This document shows positions 35,574 to 44,041 of a stretch of DNA of 64,000 nucleotides, piece after piece (within the stretch, counting starts at the first letter, position 1; each line of letters begins with the position of its first letter). The notes below the pieces were generated by a model that saw only the letters and a program-made list of their open reading frames with translations, searched no databases and was not told the origin of the DNA. The DNA is taken from NCBI RefSeq assembly GCF_003933245.1, contig NZ_QUSX01000004.1:62001-126000 (forward strand), given 5' to 3'. The position numbers and the translations under genes are program-made. The DNA is from Maribacter algicola (GTDB taxonomy: Bacteria > Bacteroidota > Bacteroidia > Flavobacteriales > Flavobacteriaceae).

Positions 35574-36134
35574 ATGAAAAAAATAGTTTTTTTGGTGTCC
35601 TTCTTCCTAATGGGATACTACACGGTGACTGCACAGGAAATTACAAGATTTGGAGCAAAAGCAGGATTTAATCTTTCCACGCTGGGAGGGGACGCTCTGT
35701 ATAGTTTTGACCCAAAAGCTGGTTTTCACTTAGGAGGTGTTTTGGAAATTCCGTTCAGTGATAACATAATCATTCAGCCGGAAGCACTTATTTCCCTTCA
35801 AGGAAGCGGCGGTTTTTTTCAGGACGATTTGAATTTTTGGTATTTGAACATTCCAGTAATGGCCAAGTATAATGTATTTGATGAACTATACATAGAAGCA
35901 GGTCCTTATCTTGGTTTATTGTTGTCAAATAATTTAGACGGAAACACTTTTGTGGGTGGTCAGACCTTTGACGAAACTAACGGACTTGACCTAGGTCTGG
36001 GAATTGGTGCGGGGTATCGTTTGGATGAAAATTTCTATTTCCAAGCTAGATATTCAGCTGGATTGATAAATGCCATAGAAGACCTCAAAACCAAAAACAG
36101 GGTATTTGCGCTTTCCGTAGTATATTTTCTATAA
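35574..36134 (+). CDS. PorT-like outer-membrane beta-barrel protein
   Basis: A 186-residue protein with signal peptide MKKIVFLVSFFLMGYYTVTAQ. The body is a series of amphipathic strands: RFGAKAGFNLSTLGG, KAGFHLGGVLEIPFSDNI, IQPEALISLQGSGG, LNIPVMAKYNVFDELYIEAG, GLDLGLGIGAGYRLDENFYF, and a final strand NRVFALSVVYFL ending in a hydrophobic residue. This is the usual PorT/OmpW-like barrel family of Bacteroidota. The exact role is unknown; such small barrels are common in the outer membrane. A strong terminator follows 20 bp after the stop. Confidence 0.85.
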   Translation: MKKIVFLVSFFLMGYYTVTAQEITRFGAKAGFNLSTLGGDALYSFDPKAGFHLGGVLEIPFSDNIIIQPEALISLQGSGGFFQDDLNFWYLNIPVMAKYNVFDELYIEAGPYLGLLLSNNLDGNTFVGGQTFDETNGLDLGLGIGAGYRLDENFYFQARYSAGLINAIEDLKTKNRVFALSVVYFL

Positions 36135-36153
36135 TAAGAAAAATTATCTTATC

Positions 36154-36185
36154 AAAGGCGAAGGAGTTCCTTCGCCTTTTTTGTA
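36154..36185 (+). terminator. Rho-independent terminator of the PorT-like gene
   Basis: A 12-bp stem, AAAGGCGAAGGA with TCCTTCGCCTTT, with a minimal GT loop, followed by a T run, 20 bp after the stop. Confidence 0.88.
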
Positions 36186-36334
36186 CTCGTTTAAATGACC
36201 CTTTTTGGGAAACTACCGGACCCAAAACCCTCACTATTCTCTTTTTTACCACCATTATTTTACACGTCACAACTTAAAATTAGTCAATTGTTAAAATCAG
36301 GTTAAGTTTAAGGCTTAATCAACAAACAAGAATA

Positions 36335-36853
36335 ATGAAAGCTTTAGTAACAATTTTGTTTTTATTGGGAATAGGATACTATGGTACAGCCCAGTATGTG
36401 GACCGGACAAACTTTAGGGCTGGTCTGGTTGGAGGTGTTGTGGTAGGTAACTTTTCGGAAGCCTATAGCCTAAATCTAGGTTTGGATATTTATCACCACT
36501 GGGGTGTTTCCAAGGAAATAGATTTGGGTCTTACTACGGGCTTTATGAATGCCTTTGGAGAAAAAAGGTCAGATTCTGTTGGAGGAACTTCAACTCAAAA
36601 TGAATTCAGTAATTATCAAATAATTCCTATTGGAGGATCGGCACGGATTTACCCCACTTCAGGATTTAAATTTGGCGCGGATGCAGGCTATGCCATCGGG
36701 ATAAATGAAGGTAACAAAGGTGGATTTTATTATAGACCGTCCATAGGTATCGACTTGAGCGGAGGATCTTCGGAATTGAATGTTTCCTATCTGGCCGTTA
36801 CTGAAGACGTAACTTTTGGTACGGTACTTTTAGGGTATTTGTTCCTGTTTTAG
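36335..36853 (+). CDS. Exported beta-barrel-like protein, unknown function
   Basis: A 172-residue protein with signal peptide MKALVTILFLLGIGYYGTAQ. The mature part consists of Gly-rich amphipathic strands (FRAGLVGGVVVGNFSEAYSL, HWGVSKEIDLGLTTGFMNA, FKFGADAGYAIGINEGNKGG, VTFGTVLLGYLFLF) and ends in Phe, the common sign for the outer-membrane insertion machinery. It resembles the preceding gene in layout and may be a distant paralogue, but residue identity is low by eye. Its own terminator follows. Confidence 0.75.
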   Translation: MKALVTILFLLGIGYYGTAQYVDRTNFRAGLVGGVVVGNFSEAYSLNLGLDIYHHWGVSKEIDLGLTTGFMNAFGEKRSDSVGGTSTQNEFSNYQIIPIGGSARIYPTSGFKFGADAGYAIGINEGNKGGFYYRPSIGIDLSGGSSELNVSYLAVTEDVTFGTVLLGYLFLF

Positions 36854-36879
36854 AAGATTTCGAGAGAATTATTTCATAT

Positions 36880-36908
36880 GTGGTATTCCTTGAATACCAC
36901 TTTTTTTT
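36880..36908 (+). terminator. Rho-independent terminator
   Basis: An 8-bp stem, GTGGTATT with AATACCAC, loop CCTTG, followed by eight T, 27 bp after the stop of the barrel-like gene. Confidence 0.9.
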
Positions 36909-36935
36909 GTTCAAATAATTAGTACTTTTAACTTC

Positions 36936-37349
36936 ATGAAGCTTATAATAATCAATGGCCCTAATCTCAACCTATTGGGAAAAAGGGAACCTGAAGTTTA
37001 CGGTCACAAAACCTTTGAAGATTACTTTTCTGAACTGCAATTTCGTTTTAAGGATGTGGAATTGGAGTATTTCCAATCCAATATTGAAGGTGAGCTGATT
37101 ACCAAGTTGCAGCAAGTAGGTTTTCAGTACGATGGTATCGTATTAAATGCCGCGGCCTATACACATACGTCGGTTGGATTGGGCGATGCCGTAAAGGCAA
37201 TAAATACACCTGTTGTTGAGGTGCATATTTCCAACACGTACAATCGGGAGGATTATCGGCATGTTTCCTACATTTCCCCTGGGGCAAAAGGGGTGATTTT
37301 AGGTTTTGGGCTACAGAGTTACGACTTGGCTATCCGCAGTTTTTTATAA
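36936..37349 (+). CDS. aroQ: Type II 3-dehydroquinate dehydratase
   Basis: Third step of the shikimate pathway, dehydration of 3-dehydroquinate. The 137-residue length is typical of the dodecameric type II enzyme. All signature segments are present: GPNLNLLGKREPEVYG with the catalytic Arg and the lid Tyr, QSNIEGELI, NAAAYTHTSVGLGDA with the substrate-contacting Asn and His, and VEVHISNTYNRE. It stands between two genes of unrelated function, downstream of a terminator, and seems to be transcribed alone or with the following PQQ-type gene, 64 bp away. Confidence 0.97.
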   Translation: MKLIIINGPNLNLLGKREPEVYGHKTFEDYFSELQFRFKDVELEYFQSNIEGELITKLQQVGFQYDGIVLNAAAYTHTSVGLGDAVKAINTPVVEVHISNTYNREDYRHVSYISPGAKGVILGFGLQSYDLAIRSFL

Positions 37350-37413
37350 AATGAAATTATTCAGATAGATCTAAGGACCCTTTGTTTTTCGTAGATACAT
37401 AAAATTTTATGCT

Positions 37414-38589
37414 ATGAAAAAATCGTTTTCTATTTTGACCCTTGTTTTTATTTTCATTTTCTCGTCCTGTAGTAATTCCGATGATATAAATCTTAAACCA
37501 ATTGAGGATGAAAGCGTTACGATAGTAAATACCTTTCCCAATCTTTCCTTTTCAAGGCCCTTAGATCTGCAAAGCCCCAATGATGGTACCAATAGGATTT
37601 TTGTGGTTGAACAACGAGGGACCATAAAGGTATTCGAGAACGATACTGAAGTCACAGAATCAAGAACGTTTTTTGATATGAGCGGAAACATTGCCAGTTC
37701 AGACGAACTCGGGTTATTGGGCCTGGCCTTTCACCCAAATTTTGAATCGAACGGTTACTTCTACGTTTGCTATACTCCCTCAAGCGATTTGAGTGTAGTT
37801 TCCCGTTTTAAAACAATGGATAACGACCCTAATATGGCAGATCCAAGCAGTGAGACGCTGTTGTTGCAAATTCCCCAGCCTTATACCAACCATAATGGAG
37901 GTCAGCTTGGATTTGGACCCGATGGTTATCTATACATAGCATCCGGTGACGGAGGATCAGGGGGCGACCCTGATGGAAACGCACAGAATTTAGGAAACCT
38001 TTTGGGAGCAATCTTGCGCATTGATGTTGACAATACGGGTAATGGTCTTAATTATGCCATTCCTAACGACAATCCATTTGTGGATACTGAAAATGCCAGA
38101 CCTGAAATCTATGCCTATGGCCTTAGAAATCCATGGCGCTTTTCCTTTGATGTACGGAACGGGAATTTATGGACAGGTGATGTGGGTCAAGGCGAAAAGG
38201 AGGAAATCAATATTATAGAATCTGGAGGAAACTATGGCTGGAACATCTTGGAGGGAACTTCGTGCTATAACGCAATGGATTGCGATGACTCTGGTACAAT
38301 TACCCCTGTTTTTGAATATGATCACAGCAATAATGATAGGTCCGTAACTGGAGGATACGTGTATAGGGGAAGCCTAAACCCCTCCTTGGTTGGGTATTAT
38401 ATTTATGGGGACTTCATATCCGGCAGGATATGGGCCTTGGACAATGTATCCGGCTCCATGGCATCCAATAAATTATTGTTCGAAACTAGTTTGCCTATAG
38501 CTTCCTTTGGAACGGACCAAGAAAACGAACTTTATATCTGTAGTTTCGATGGTAATATTTACAAGATAGTAGAACAAAGTCTACCGTAG
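37414..38589 (+). CDS. PQQ-dependent sugar dehydrogenase-like lipoprotein
   Basis: A 391-residue exported six-bladed propeller. The N-terminus is a lipoprotein signal with lipobox FSSC, MKKSFSILTLVFIFIFSSC. The soluble aldose sugar dehydrogenase family marks are DELGLLGLAFHPNFESNGYF, NHNGGQLGFGPDGYLYIASG with the catalytic His, GDGGSGGDPDGNAQNLGNLL, YGLRNPWRFSFD, GDVGQGEKEEIN and GGNYGWNILEG. Known relatives oxidise aldose sugars with PQQ. Cofactor is inferred, because some family members in Bacteroidota may use other electron acceptors. Its tail overlaps the convergent DUF3817 gene by 9 bp. Confidence 0.92.
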   Translation: MKKSFSILTLVFIFIFSSCSNSDDINLKPIEDESVTIVNTFPNLSFSRPLDLQSPNDGTNRIFVVEQRGTIKVFENDTEVTESRTFFDMSGNIASSDELGLLGLAFHPNFESNGYFYVCYTPSSDLSVVSRFKTMDNDPNMADPSSETLLLQIPQPYTNHNGGQLGFGPDGYLYIASGDGGSGGDPDGNAQNLGNLLGAILRIDVDNTGNGLNYAIPNDNPFVDTENARPEIYAYGLRNPWRFSFDVRNGNLWTGDVGQGEKEEINIIESGGNYGWNILEGTSCYNAMDCDDSGTITPVFEYDHSNNDRSVTGGYVYRGSLNPSLVGYYIYGDFISGRIWALDNVSGSMASNKLLFETSLPIASFGTDQENELYICSFDGNIYKIVEQSLP

Positions 38590-38853
38590 ATATTTTTCCT
38601 CTACATAAAAAGTTGCAAATGGAAGCAAGGAGGCAATTCCAAAAATTGCCAAGCGTTTAAATCCCCATTTTTTGTTGTAGCAAACAATGATGGACAATAA
38701 AATAAAAGCTATAAACAAAAAGCCATGGGCATACCCCACCCATTTGTTGGGCTCGGGAATTTCCGCCCAATACTTCAGGGGCATGGTCACTCCAAATAAG
38801 GCCAAATAGGATATTCCTTCTAAAATGGCAGTGATTCTAAAGGCTTTGAGCAT
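38581..38853 (-). CDS. DUF3817 family small membrane protein
   Basis: A 90-residue protein with three membrane helices: LKAFRITAILEGISYLALFG, VGYAHGFLFIAFILLSIIVC and RLAIFGIASLLPFATFYVEE. The family pattern is the opening EGxSYLxL with MPLKYWAEIPEPNKWVGYAHG and the ending FATFYVEEK. DUF3817 proteins are small integral membrane proteins of unknown role. It overlaps the 3' end of the sugar dehydrogenase by 9 bp and stands alone on the minus strand. Confidence 0.88.
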   Translation of the reverse strand: MLKAFRITAILEGISYLALFGVTMPLKYWAEIPEPNKWVGYAHGFLFIAFILLSIIVCYNKKWGFKRLAIFGIASLLPFATFYVEEKYLR

Positions 38854-38875
38854 ATCAAAGTGGAATTAAGGAAAA

Positions 38876-38897
38876 GCGAAGTGCCTTGGCACTTCGC
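38876..38897 (-). terminator. Terminator of lpdA
   Basis: A 10-bp perfect stem, GCGAAGTGCC with GGCACTTCGC, and a 2-nt loop (a 4-nt loop after opening one pair), followed on the minus strand by a T-rich tail, 13 bp after the lpdA stop. Confidence 0.85.
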
Positions 38898-38909
38898 CTA
38901 AACAATATT

Positions 38910-40301
38910 TTATAAGTGAATTACCTCACCATAGGCATCCGCTACGGCTTCCATGACCGCTTCGCTCATGGTAGGGTGGGGATGTACGGCCTTTAAGACT
39001 TCATGACCGGTTGTTTCTAGCTTTCTTGCTACAACGGCTTCGGCAATCATATCAGTAACACCGGCACCTATCATGTGGCAACCTAGCCACTCACCATATT
39101 TTGCATCAAAAATCACTTTTACAAATCCGTCGGAGGCTCCTGATGCCTTTGCTTTTCCGCTAGCGGAGAAAGGAAACTTTCCAACCTTGATATCAAAACC
39201 TTTCTCCTTGGCCTGTTTTTCGGTAAGTCCCACGGAAGCAATTTCTGGAGAGCAATAGGTGCATCCGGGGATGTTTCCATAATCCAAGGGTTCCACATGC
39301 ATTCCTGCAATCTTTTCAACACAAAGAATACCTTCTGCCGATGCCACATGGGCCAAAGCTTGTCCTGGTGTTACGTCTCCAATCGCGTAATACCCTGGAA
39401 TATTGGTTTGGTAATAATCGTTCACCATAATCTTGTCCCTATCCGTAGCAATTCCAACGGCCTCCAATCCAATATTTTCGATGTTTGTTTTTATGCCGAC
39501 AGCTGACAATACTATATCCGCTTCCAAAACCTCTTCACCTTTGGCCGTTTTAACGGTCGCTTTTACGCCATTTCCTGAAGTATCCACAGCGGTTACTTCT
39601 GCAGAAGTCATGATTTTTACCCCCGCCTTTTTAAAGCTTCGTTCCAATTGCTTAGATACATCCTCGTCCTCAACGGGAACGATGTTGGGCAAATATTCCA
39701 CAACAGTTACCTCCGTACCCATGGAATTATAGAAATAGGCAAATTCGATGCCTATGGCCCCACTACCTACAACGATCATTTTCTTGGGTTGCTCGGCGAG
39801 GGTCATGGCTTCCCTATATCCAATTATTTTCTTCCCATCCTGAGGCAAACTGGGTAATTCCCTGCTTCTTGCACCAGTAGCGATAACAATATGTTCCGCG
39901 CTATATTCGGTTTCTTTGCCATCCTCGGATTTTACAGAGACCTTTTTCCCTGGTTTCAACGTACCAAAACCGTTGATAACCTCTATTTTATTCTTCTTCA
40001 TCAAGAATTGGACCCCTTTGCTCATCCCATCGGCAACACCTCTACTTCTTTTGATAACGGCGTCAAAATCCTTATCCACACCTTCAGCTTTAAGACCGTA
40101 ATCACCAGCGTGCTGTAGGTATTCGAATACTTGAGCCGATTTAAGTAATGCCTTTGTTGGTATACAGCCCCAATTTAGACAGACACCACCTAAATTTTCC
40201 TTTTCAATAATGGCGGTCTTAAAACCTAGCTGGGAAGCTCTAATAGCGGTAACGTAGCCACCGGGCCCACTACCCAAAACAATGACATCAAAAGTGCTCA
40301 T
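38910..40301 (-). CDS. lpdA: Dihydrolipoyl dehydrogenase (E3)
   Basis: E3 flavoprotein that reoxidises lipoamide in the pyruvate, 2-oxoglutarate, branched-chain or glycine cleavage complexes. The ATG giving MSTFDVIVLGSGPGGYV is chosen, because a TTG 12 codons upstream lies inside the promoter box at 40335-40342. The FAD motif GSGPGG, the redox-active disulfide GGVCLNWGCIPTKAL, the NAD motif VVGSGAIGIEFAYF, the second FAD motif YYAIGDVTPGQALAHVA and the C-terminal HPHPTMSE (catalytic His with Glu) are all present. No E1 or E2 gene is nearby, so it is probably a stand-alone E3 shared among complexes. Confidence 0.96.
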   Translation of the reverse strand: MSTFDVIVLGSGPGGYVTAIRASQLGFKTAIIEKENLGGVCLNWGCIPTKALLKSAQVFEYLQHAGDYGLKAEGVDKDFDAVIKRSRGVADGMSKGVQFLMKKNKIEVINGFGTLKPGKKVSVKSEDGKETEYSAEHIVIATGARSRELPSLPQDGKKIIGYREAMTLAEQPKKMIVVGSGAIGIEFAYFYNSMGTEVTVVEYLPNIVPVEDEDVSKQLERSFKKAGVKIMTSAEVTAVDTSGNGVKATVKTAKGEEVLEADIVLSAVGIKTNIENIGLEAVGIATDRDKIMVNDYYQTNIPGYYAIGDVTPGQALAHVASAEGILCVEKIAGMHVEPLDYGNIPGCTYCSPEIASVGLTEKQAKEKGFDIKVGKFPFSASGKAKASGASDGFVKVIFDAKYGEWLGCHMIGAGVTDMIAEAVVARKLETTGHEVLKAVHPHPTMSEAVMEAVADAYGEVIHL

Positions 40302-40588
40302 ATAAATTTCTTTTTGAGGTTGAAAATTGAGGTGCAAAAATACAAAACCAAATCGGAATTCTGCCTTTGATGGGAAATAAAGAAAATATAGCAGCCTACT
40401 TAATCATGGTGAGGCCATTGAAGTATTTTGCAATTTTATATTGTCCTTAAGATGAAAACAAAAAGTCCATATCTCCACTTAACAAAACTTTAGGCCCCTA
40501 TTTATAATATTTAGGAATACTTTTAATTAATTAATAATGAGACTTTTGTATGGTTCTCTTTAATCAGTTATAGAGTATTCTACAGATT
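40302..40588. other. Spacer upstream of lpdA, downstream of msrB
   Basis: About 287 bp, AT-rich. It contains the lpdA promoter box and otherwise no reading frame or hairpin of note. Confidence 0.45.
40335..40342 (-). promoter_or_regulatory. Promoter -7 box of lpdA
   Basis: On the minus strand it reads TATTTTTG, exact to TAnnTTTG, 34 bp before the ATG. It rules out the upstream in-frame TTG that lies within it. The -33 box is unclear. Confidence 0.55.
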
Positions 40589-41083
40589 TTAATCCTCGAC
40601 GAAATTTAACGCGACGCCATTAATGCAATGTCTTAGACCCGTTGGGGCAGGGCCGTCCTCAAAAACATGGCCCAAGTGCCCACCACAGGTGGCGCAGTGT
40701 TCCTCGGTTCGTTTGTAACCAATCTTGTAATCCACATCGTACCCCACGTTTCCTTCAATCTCTTGATAAAAACTGGGCCATCCGGTACCGGAATCAAATT
40801 TGGTATCGCTTTTAAAAAGCGGGGTACCGCATCCAGCACACACGTAGGTTCCTTTTTTCTTATTGTCCAAGAGTTCACTGGTAAAAGGATTCTCCGTTGC
40901 GGCCTTCCTCAAGACATAAAACTCGGCATCCGTCAATTCCGCTTTCCATTCCGTCTCCGTTTTTTCAACCTTGAAGCTTTTGCTCTGTTTCTGGCCTTCA
41001 TTTTTGACCATATCTTTTTCCTGTGAGACGCCTTTGCAACCGGTTAAAAGTGTCAAAACTATAAGTACTGCAGAGATTTTCAT
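40589..41083 (-). CDS. msrB: Exported peptide-methionine (R)-S-oxide reductase (MsrB lipoprotein)
   Basis: Reduces the R epimer of methionine sulfoxide in oxidised proteins. The start ATG giving MKISAVLIVLTLLTGC is the one that yields a lipoprotein signal (lipobox LLTGC), so 15 upstream residues are dropped. After a short linker, the MsrB domain shows AELTDAEFYVLRKAATENPF, the zinc pairs CAGCGTPLF and HCATCGGHLGHVFED, FDSGTGWPSFYQEI and the catalytic Cys in LRHCINGVALNF. Length of the domain is normal. The lipidated form indicates repair of periplasmic or outer-membrane proteins rather than cytoplasmic ones. It is a single gene, without an msrA beside it. Confidence 0.93.
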   Translation of the reverse strand: MKISAVLIVLTLLTGCKGVSQEKDMVKNEGQKQSKSFKVEKTETEWKAELTDAEFYVLRKAATENPFTSELLDNKKKGTYVCAGCGTPLFKSDTKFDSGTGWPSFYQEIEGNVGYDVDYKIGYKRTEEHCATCGGHLGHVFEDGPAPTGLRHCINGVALNFVED

Positions 41084-41186
41084 GAGTGTTTTTTTTAATG
41101 TGTCGATAATTTTTCTGTAACCTTTCAAAGTTAACTTAGATACGTAGAACTTTTAGTTAAGGTTTTCTAAAGAATAACCATGGAAA

Positions 41187-41216
41187 AAACCCCCGAATTA
41201 TCGGAGGTTTACACTC
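41187..41216 (-). terminator. Terminator of the collagen-like lipoprotein gene
   Basis: A 10-bp stem with one mismatch, AAACCCCCGA with TCGGAGGTTT, loop ATTA. On the minus strand it is followed by TTTTTT and lies about 25 bp after the stop. Confidence 0.75.
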
Positions 41217-41233
41217 ATTTTTTTAAGTTTTTA

Positions 41234-41797
41234 TTATAAATCGACTTTTTGCACATCCTTTTCAGTGACTCCAAGTCTGCTCATGACCGAGTTTATATTG
41301 GAAACATCCAATTTTCCACTTTGTGCGGCCTCGGCAGGCAATACGGCTATTCTAAAAACTTGGTTGTCCGTATCCCCTGGTAGTAGGGTGGCCAAGTCAA
41401 AGTCGGCCTCCAAGAAAATACTCACGTCAAAAAACGTATAATCATAATTATACTGAAGTAGGCCTTGGTCGATGATTCTGGTTTGCGGCATCAACCTCCA
41501 AATATCAACTGGGTCCCCATTTCCATCCTCTGTTTGGTCCCATAATAGGTATACCAATACGACATCGGTCTCAAAAACCTCAATGGATTGTGGAAATTCA
41601 TAAAATATGGAATAATCATTTCCCGCATCAAACGTACCTTGTATATCAACCACCTTCCCTAAAATGTTTATCCCGTCTTGGCCATCGATACCATCACGCC
41701 CGTCCAAACCATCAAAACCCGGAGGCCCCTGAGGTCCTTCGCAGGCCATAAAAAAGAATGCCAAAAATGTACTGAGTAGAATCGTTGTTTTTTTCAT
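41234..41797 (-). CDS. Lipoprotein with short collagen-like segment
   Basis: A 187-residue protein from the ATG that gives MKKTTILLSTFLAFFFMAC, a lipoprotein signal with lipobox FFMAC. Right after the Cys comes a run of Gly-x-y triplets, GPQGPPGFDGLDGRDGIDGQ, then a beta-rich domain of about 140 residues (GKVVDIQGTFDAGND, YFPQSIEVFETDVVLVYLLW-like, IWRLMPQTRIID). Such Gly-x-y leads after a lipidated Cys are frequent in Bacteroidota and probably form a rigid spacer or a trimeric stalk. The C-terminal part has no name that I recognise; a role in the envelope is inferred. Confidence 0.75.
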   Translation of the reverse strand: MKKTTILLSTFLAFFFMACEGPQGPPGFDGLDGRDGIDGQDGINILGKVVDIQGTFDAGNDYSIFYEFPQSIEVFETDVVLVYLLWDQTEDGNGDPVDIWRLMPQTRIIDQGLLQYNYDYTFFDVSIFLEADFDLATLLPGDTDNQVFRIAVLPAEAAQSGKLDVSNINSVMSRLGVTEKDVQKVDL

Positions 41798-42041
41798 GAT
41801 ATTTAATTTTTTGGGTTCACCATTATTAATTTTATCCAAGTTATTCAAAAAGCGTTCCAATTTTAGTATTTTAGGAAATATATGCTGCGGATAATAAATC
41901 GGTTTACATTAAAACCGAGAATAGGTCCATAAACGTATAAAAAAGGAACTAAATTTTGATTTTGAAGCGGGCTTCGGAACATATAAATCCCTAATATCGC
42001 TTAAAGTTGATTAGATTTACAGGCAAACCAAACGTGAAATT

Positions 42042-43940
42042 ATGTCCAAAGTAATACCTCATTCGCTGTTTACAGATTTTGATATCGACCTTTTTAAAGG
42101 AGGCAAACACTATCGTTTACATGATAAATTGGGGTCCCATATTATAGAAGTTGACGGTATAAAAGGTACCTATTTTGCCGTTTGGGCCCCGTCCGCCAAA
42201 TCCGTATCCGTTGTTGGCGATTTTAATTATTGGAATGCCGATGAACACAAATTGAACGTTCGCTGGGATTCCAGTGGCATTTGGGAAGGTTTTATCCCCA
42301 ATGTCCAAAAAGGAGCCATTTATAAGTATAAAATCCAATCCCATAATAATGATATTTGGACGGAGAAGGCAGATCCCTTTGCCAGATTGTGCGAACATCC
42401 GCCCAAAACGGCCTCCATCGTTTGGTCAGCCGATTACAAGTGGAAGGATTCAGCCTGGATGGGCTACAGAAAAGATAAAAACGGCTTGGACAGGCCCTAT
42501 TCCGTCTATGAAGTCCATATGGGCTCTTGGAAAAGGGACGCGGGCAATAATGTGCTCAGCTATAAGGAGTTGGCCAAAGAGCTGGTTTCCTATGTAAAGG
42601 AAATGGGATATACGCATGTGGAGTTTATGCCCGTGATGGAATATCCATACGACCCTTCCTGGGGATATCAATTGACCGGATATTTTGCGCCAACCTCCAG
42701 GTTTGGTACGCCCGAAGAGTTCAAATTTTTGGTAGATACATTTCATCAAAATGATATTGGGGTTATTTTGGATTGGGTGCCATCCCATTTCCCGGAAGAT
42801 GCCCATGGATTGGGTTATTTTGATGGTTCCCACCTCTATGAACATCCTGACAGAAGAAAGGGATACCACCCAGATTGGAAGAGTTTGATTTTTAATTATG
42901 GACGGAATGAAGTGCGGGCCTTCTTGATAAGCAATGCGCTTTTTTGGCTCGATCAATTTCATGTGGATGGCTTACGGGTGGATGCCGTTGCCTCTATGTT
43001 ATACTTGGATTATTCTAGGGAGGATGGCGAATGGGAACCCAATATGTATGGAAATAACGAGAATTTGGAGGCCATGTCGTTCATTAGGGAGCTCAATCAA
43101 GAGGTACAGGCTAGTTTTCAAGGTGCGGTTCAAACCATTGCAGAAGAGTCCACTGCATTTTCTGGGGTATCAAGACCCGTGGAATACGGAGGTCTTGGTT
43201 TTGGGATGAAATGGATGATGGGCTGGATGCACGATACCCTGGAATACTTTAAGAAAGAACCCATCTACAGAAAGCATCATCAGAACGACCTTACATTTAG
43301 TATGACCTATGCCTTCACGGAGAATTTCATGCTGCCATTTTCCCATGACGAGGTAGTTTATGGTAAGCAGTCCTTGGTGTATCGTATGCCAGGGGATGAA
43401 TGGCAACGATTCGCCAATTTGAGATTGTTATTCGGCTATATGTTCACGCATCCAGGAACCAAATTGATGTTCATGGGAGGAGAATTTGGCCAGACGGCGG
43501 AATGGAACTTTCAGAATAGCTTGGATTGGCATTTGCTACAATATGAATCACATGCAGGTGTACAGCAATTTGTGAAAGATTTAAATTCACTTTATAAAAA
43601 TTCACCTGCCTTGTATGAAAAGCAATTCAGTCCTGAAGGTTTTCAATGGATAGACTATGGGGATCATGAAAATTCCGTACTTACATACATCAGAAAGGGC
43701 CATGATGCGGAGAACGATCTCGTCATAGCCTGTAATTTTACCCCTGTAGTAAGGGAAAATTATAGGATTGGCATGCCTAAAAAAGGAAAGTTGAAAGAGG
43801 TATTGAACAGTGACGCTGCTAAATATGGAGGAACGGACAGAGTGAATGCCAATATAAAGACCGCCAACAAGCCATGGCATGGGCAAAAAAAATCGGTAGA
43901 GATTACAATTCCCCCCTTGGGTATCGTTATAATGAAATAA
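42042..43940 (+). CDS. glgB: 1,4-alpha-glucan branching enzyme GlgB
   Basis: GH13 enzyme that makes alpha-1,6 branches in glycogen. The 632-residue chain carries a CBM48 domain (YFAVWAPSAKSVSVVGDFNY, about residues 45-130) and the GH13 barrel: DWVPSHFPEDAHGL, the nucleophile Asp in VDGLRVDAVASMLYLDYSR, the acid/base Glu in TIAEESTAF and the transition-state Asp in FSHDEVVYG. It lacks the long N1 domain of larger GlgB forms. The next gene on the same strand, 101 bp on, is a GH31 alpha-glucosidase, suggesting storage and turnover of alpha-glucan are encoded together; no glgA or glgC is in this window. Confidence 0.96.
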   Translation: MSKVIPHSLFTDFDIDLFKGGKHYRLHDKLGSHIIEVDGIKGTYFAVWAPSAKSVSVVGDFNYWNADEHKLNVRWDSSGIWEGFIPNVQKGAIYKYKIQSHNNDIWTEKADPFARLCEHPPKTASIVWSADYKWKDSAWMGYRKDKNGLDRPYSVYEVHMGSWKRDAGNNVLSYKELAKELVSYVKEMGYTHVEFMPVMEYPYDPSWGYQLTGYFAPTSRFGTPEEFKFLVDTFHQNDIGVILDWVPSHFPEDAHGLGYFDGSHLYEHPDRRKGYHPDWKSLIFNYGRNEVRAFLISNALFWLDQFHVDGLRVDAVASMLYLDYSREDGEWEPNMYGNNENLEAMSFIRELNQEVQASFQGAVQTIAEESTAFSGVSRPVEYGGLGFGMKWMMGWMHDTLEYFKKEPIYRKHHQNDLTFSMTYAFTENFMLPFSHDEVVYGKQSLVYRMPGDEWQRFANLRLLFGYMFTHPGTKLMFMGGEFGQTAEWNFQNSLDWHLLQYESHAGVQQFVKDLNSLYKNSPALYEKQFSPEGFQWIDYGDHENSVLTYIRKGHDAENDLVIACNFTPVVRENYRIGMPKKGKLKEVLNSDAAKYGGTDRVNANIKTANKPWHGQKKSVEITIPPLGIVIMK

Positions 43941-44041
43941 CATTCATTATTGCTTCGGTCTTTATAGCCTATTTTTAAAATAATGTTTTTTAAGTTATAC
44001 GATATTGTTCTTCTTTTGCGGATATCAATAACCAAGATGAT

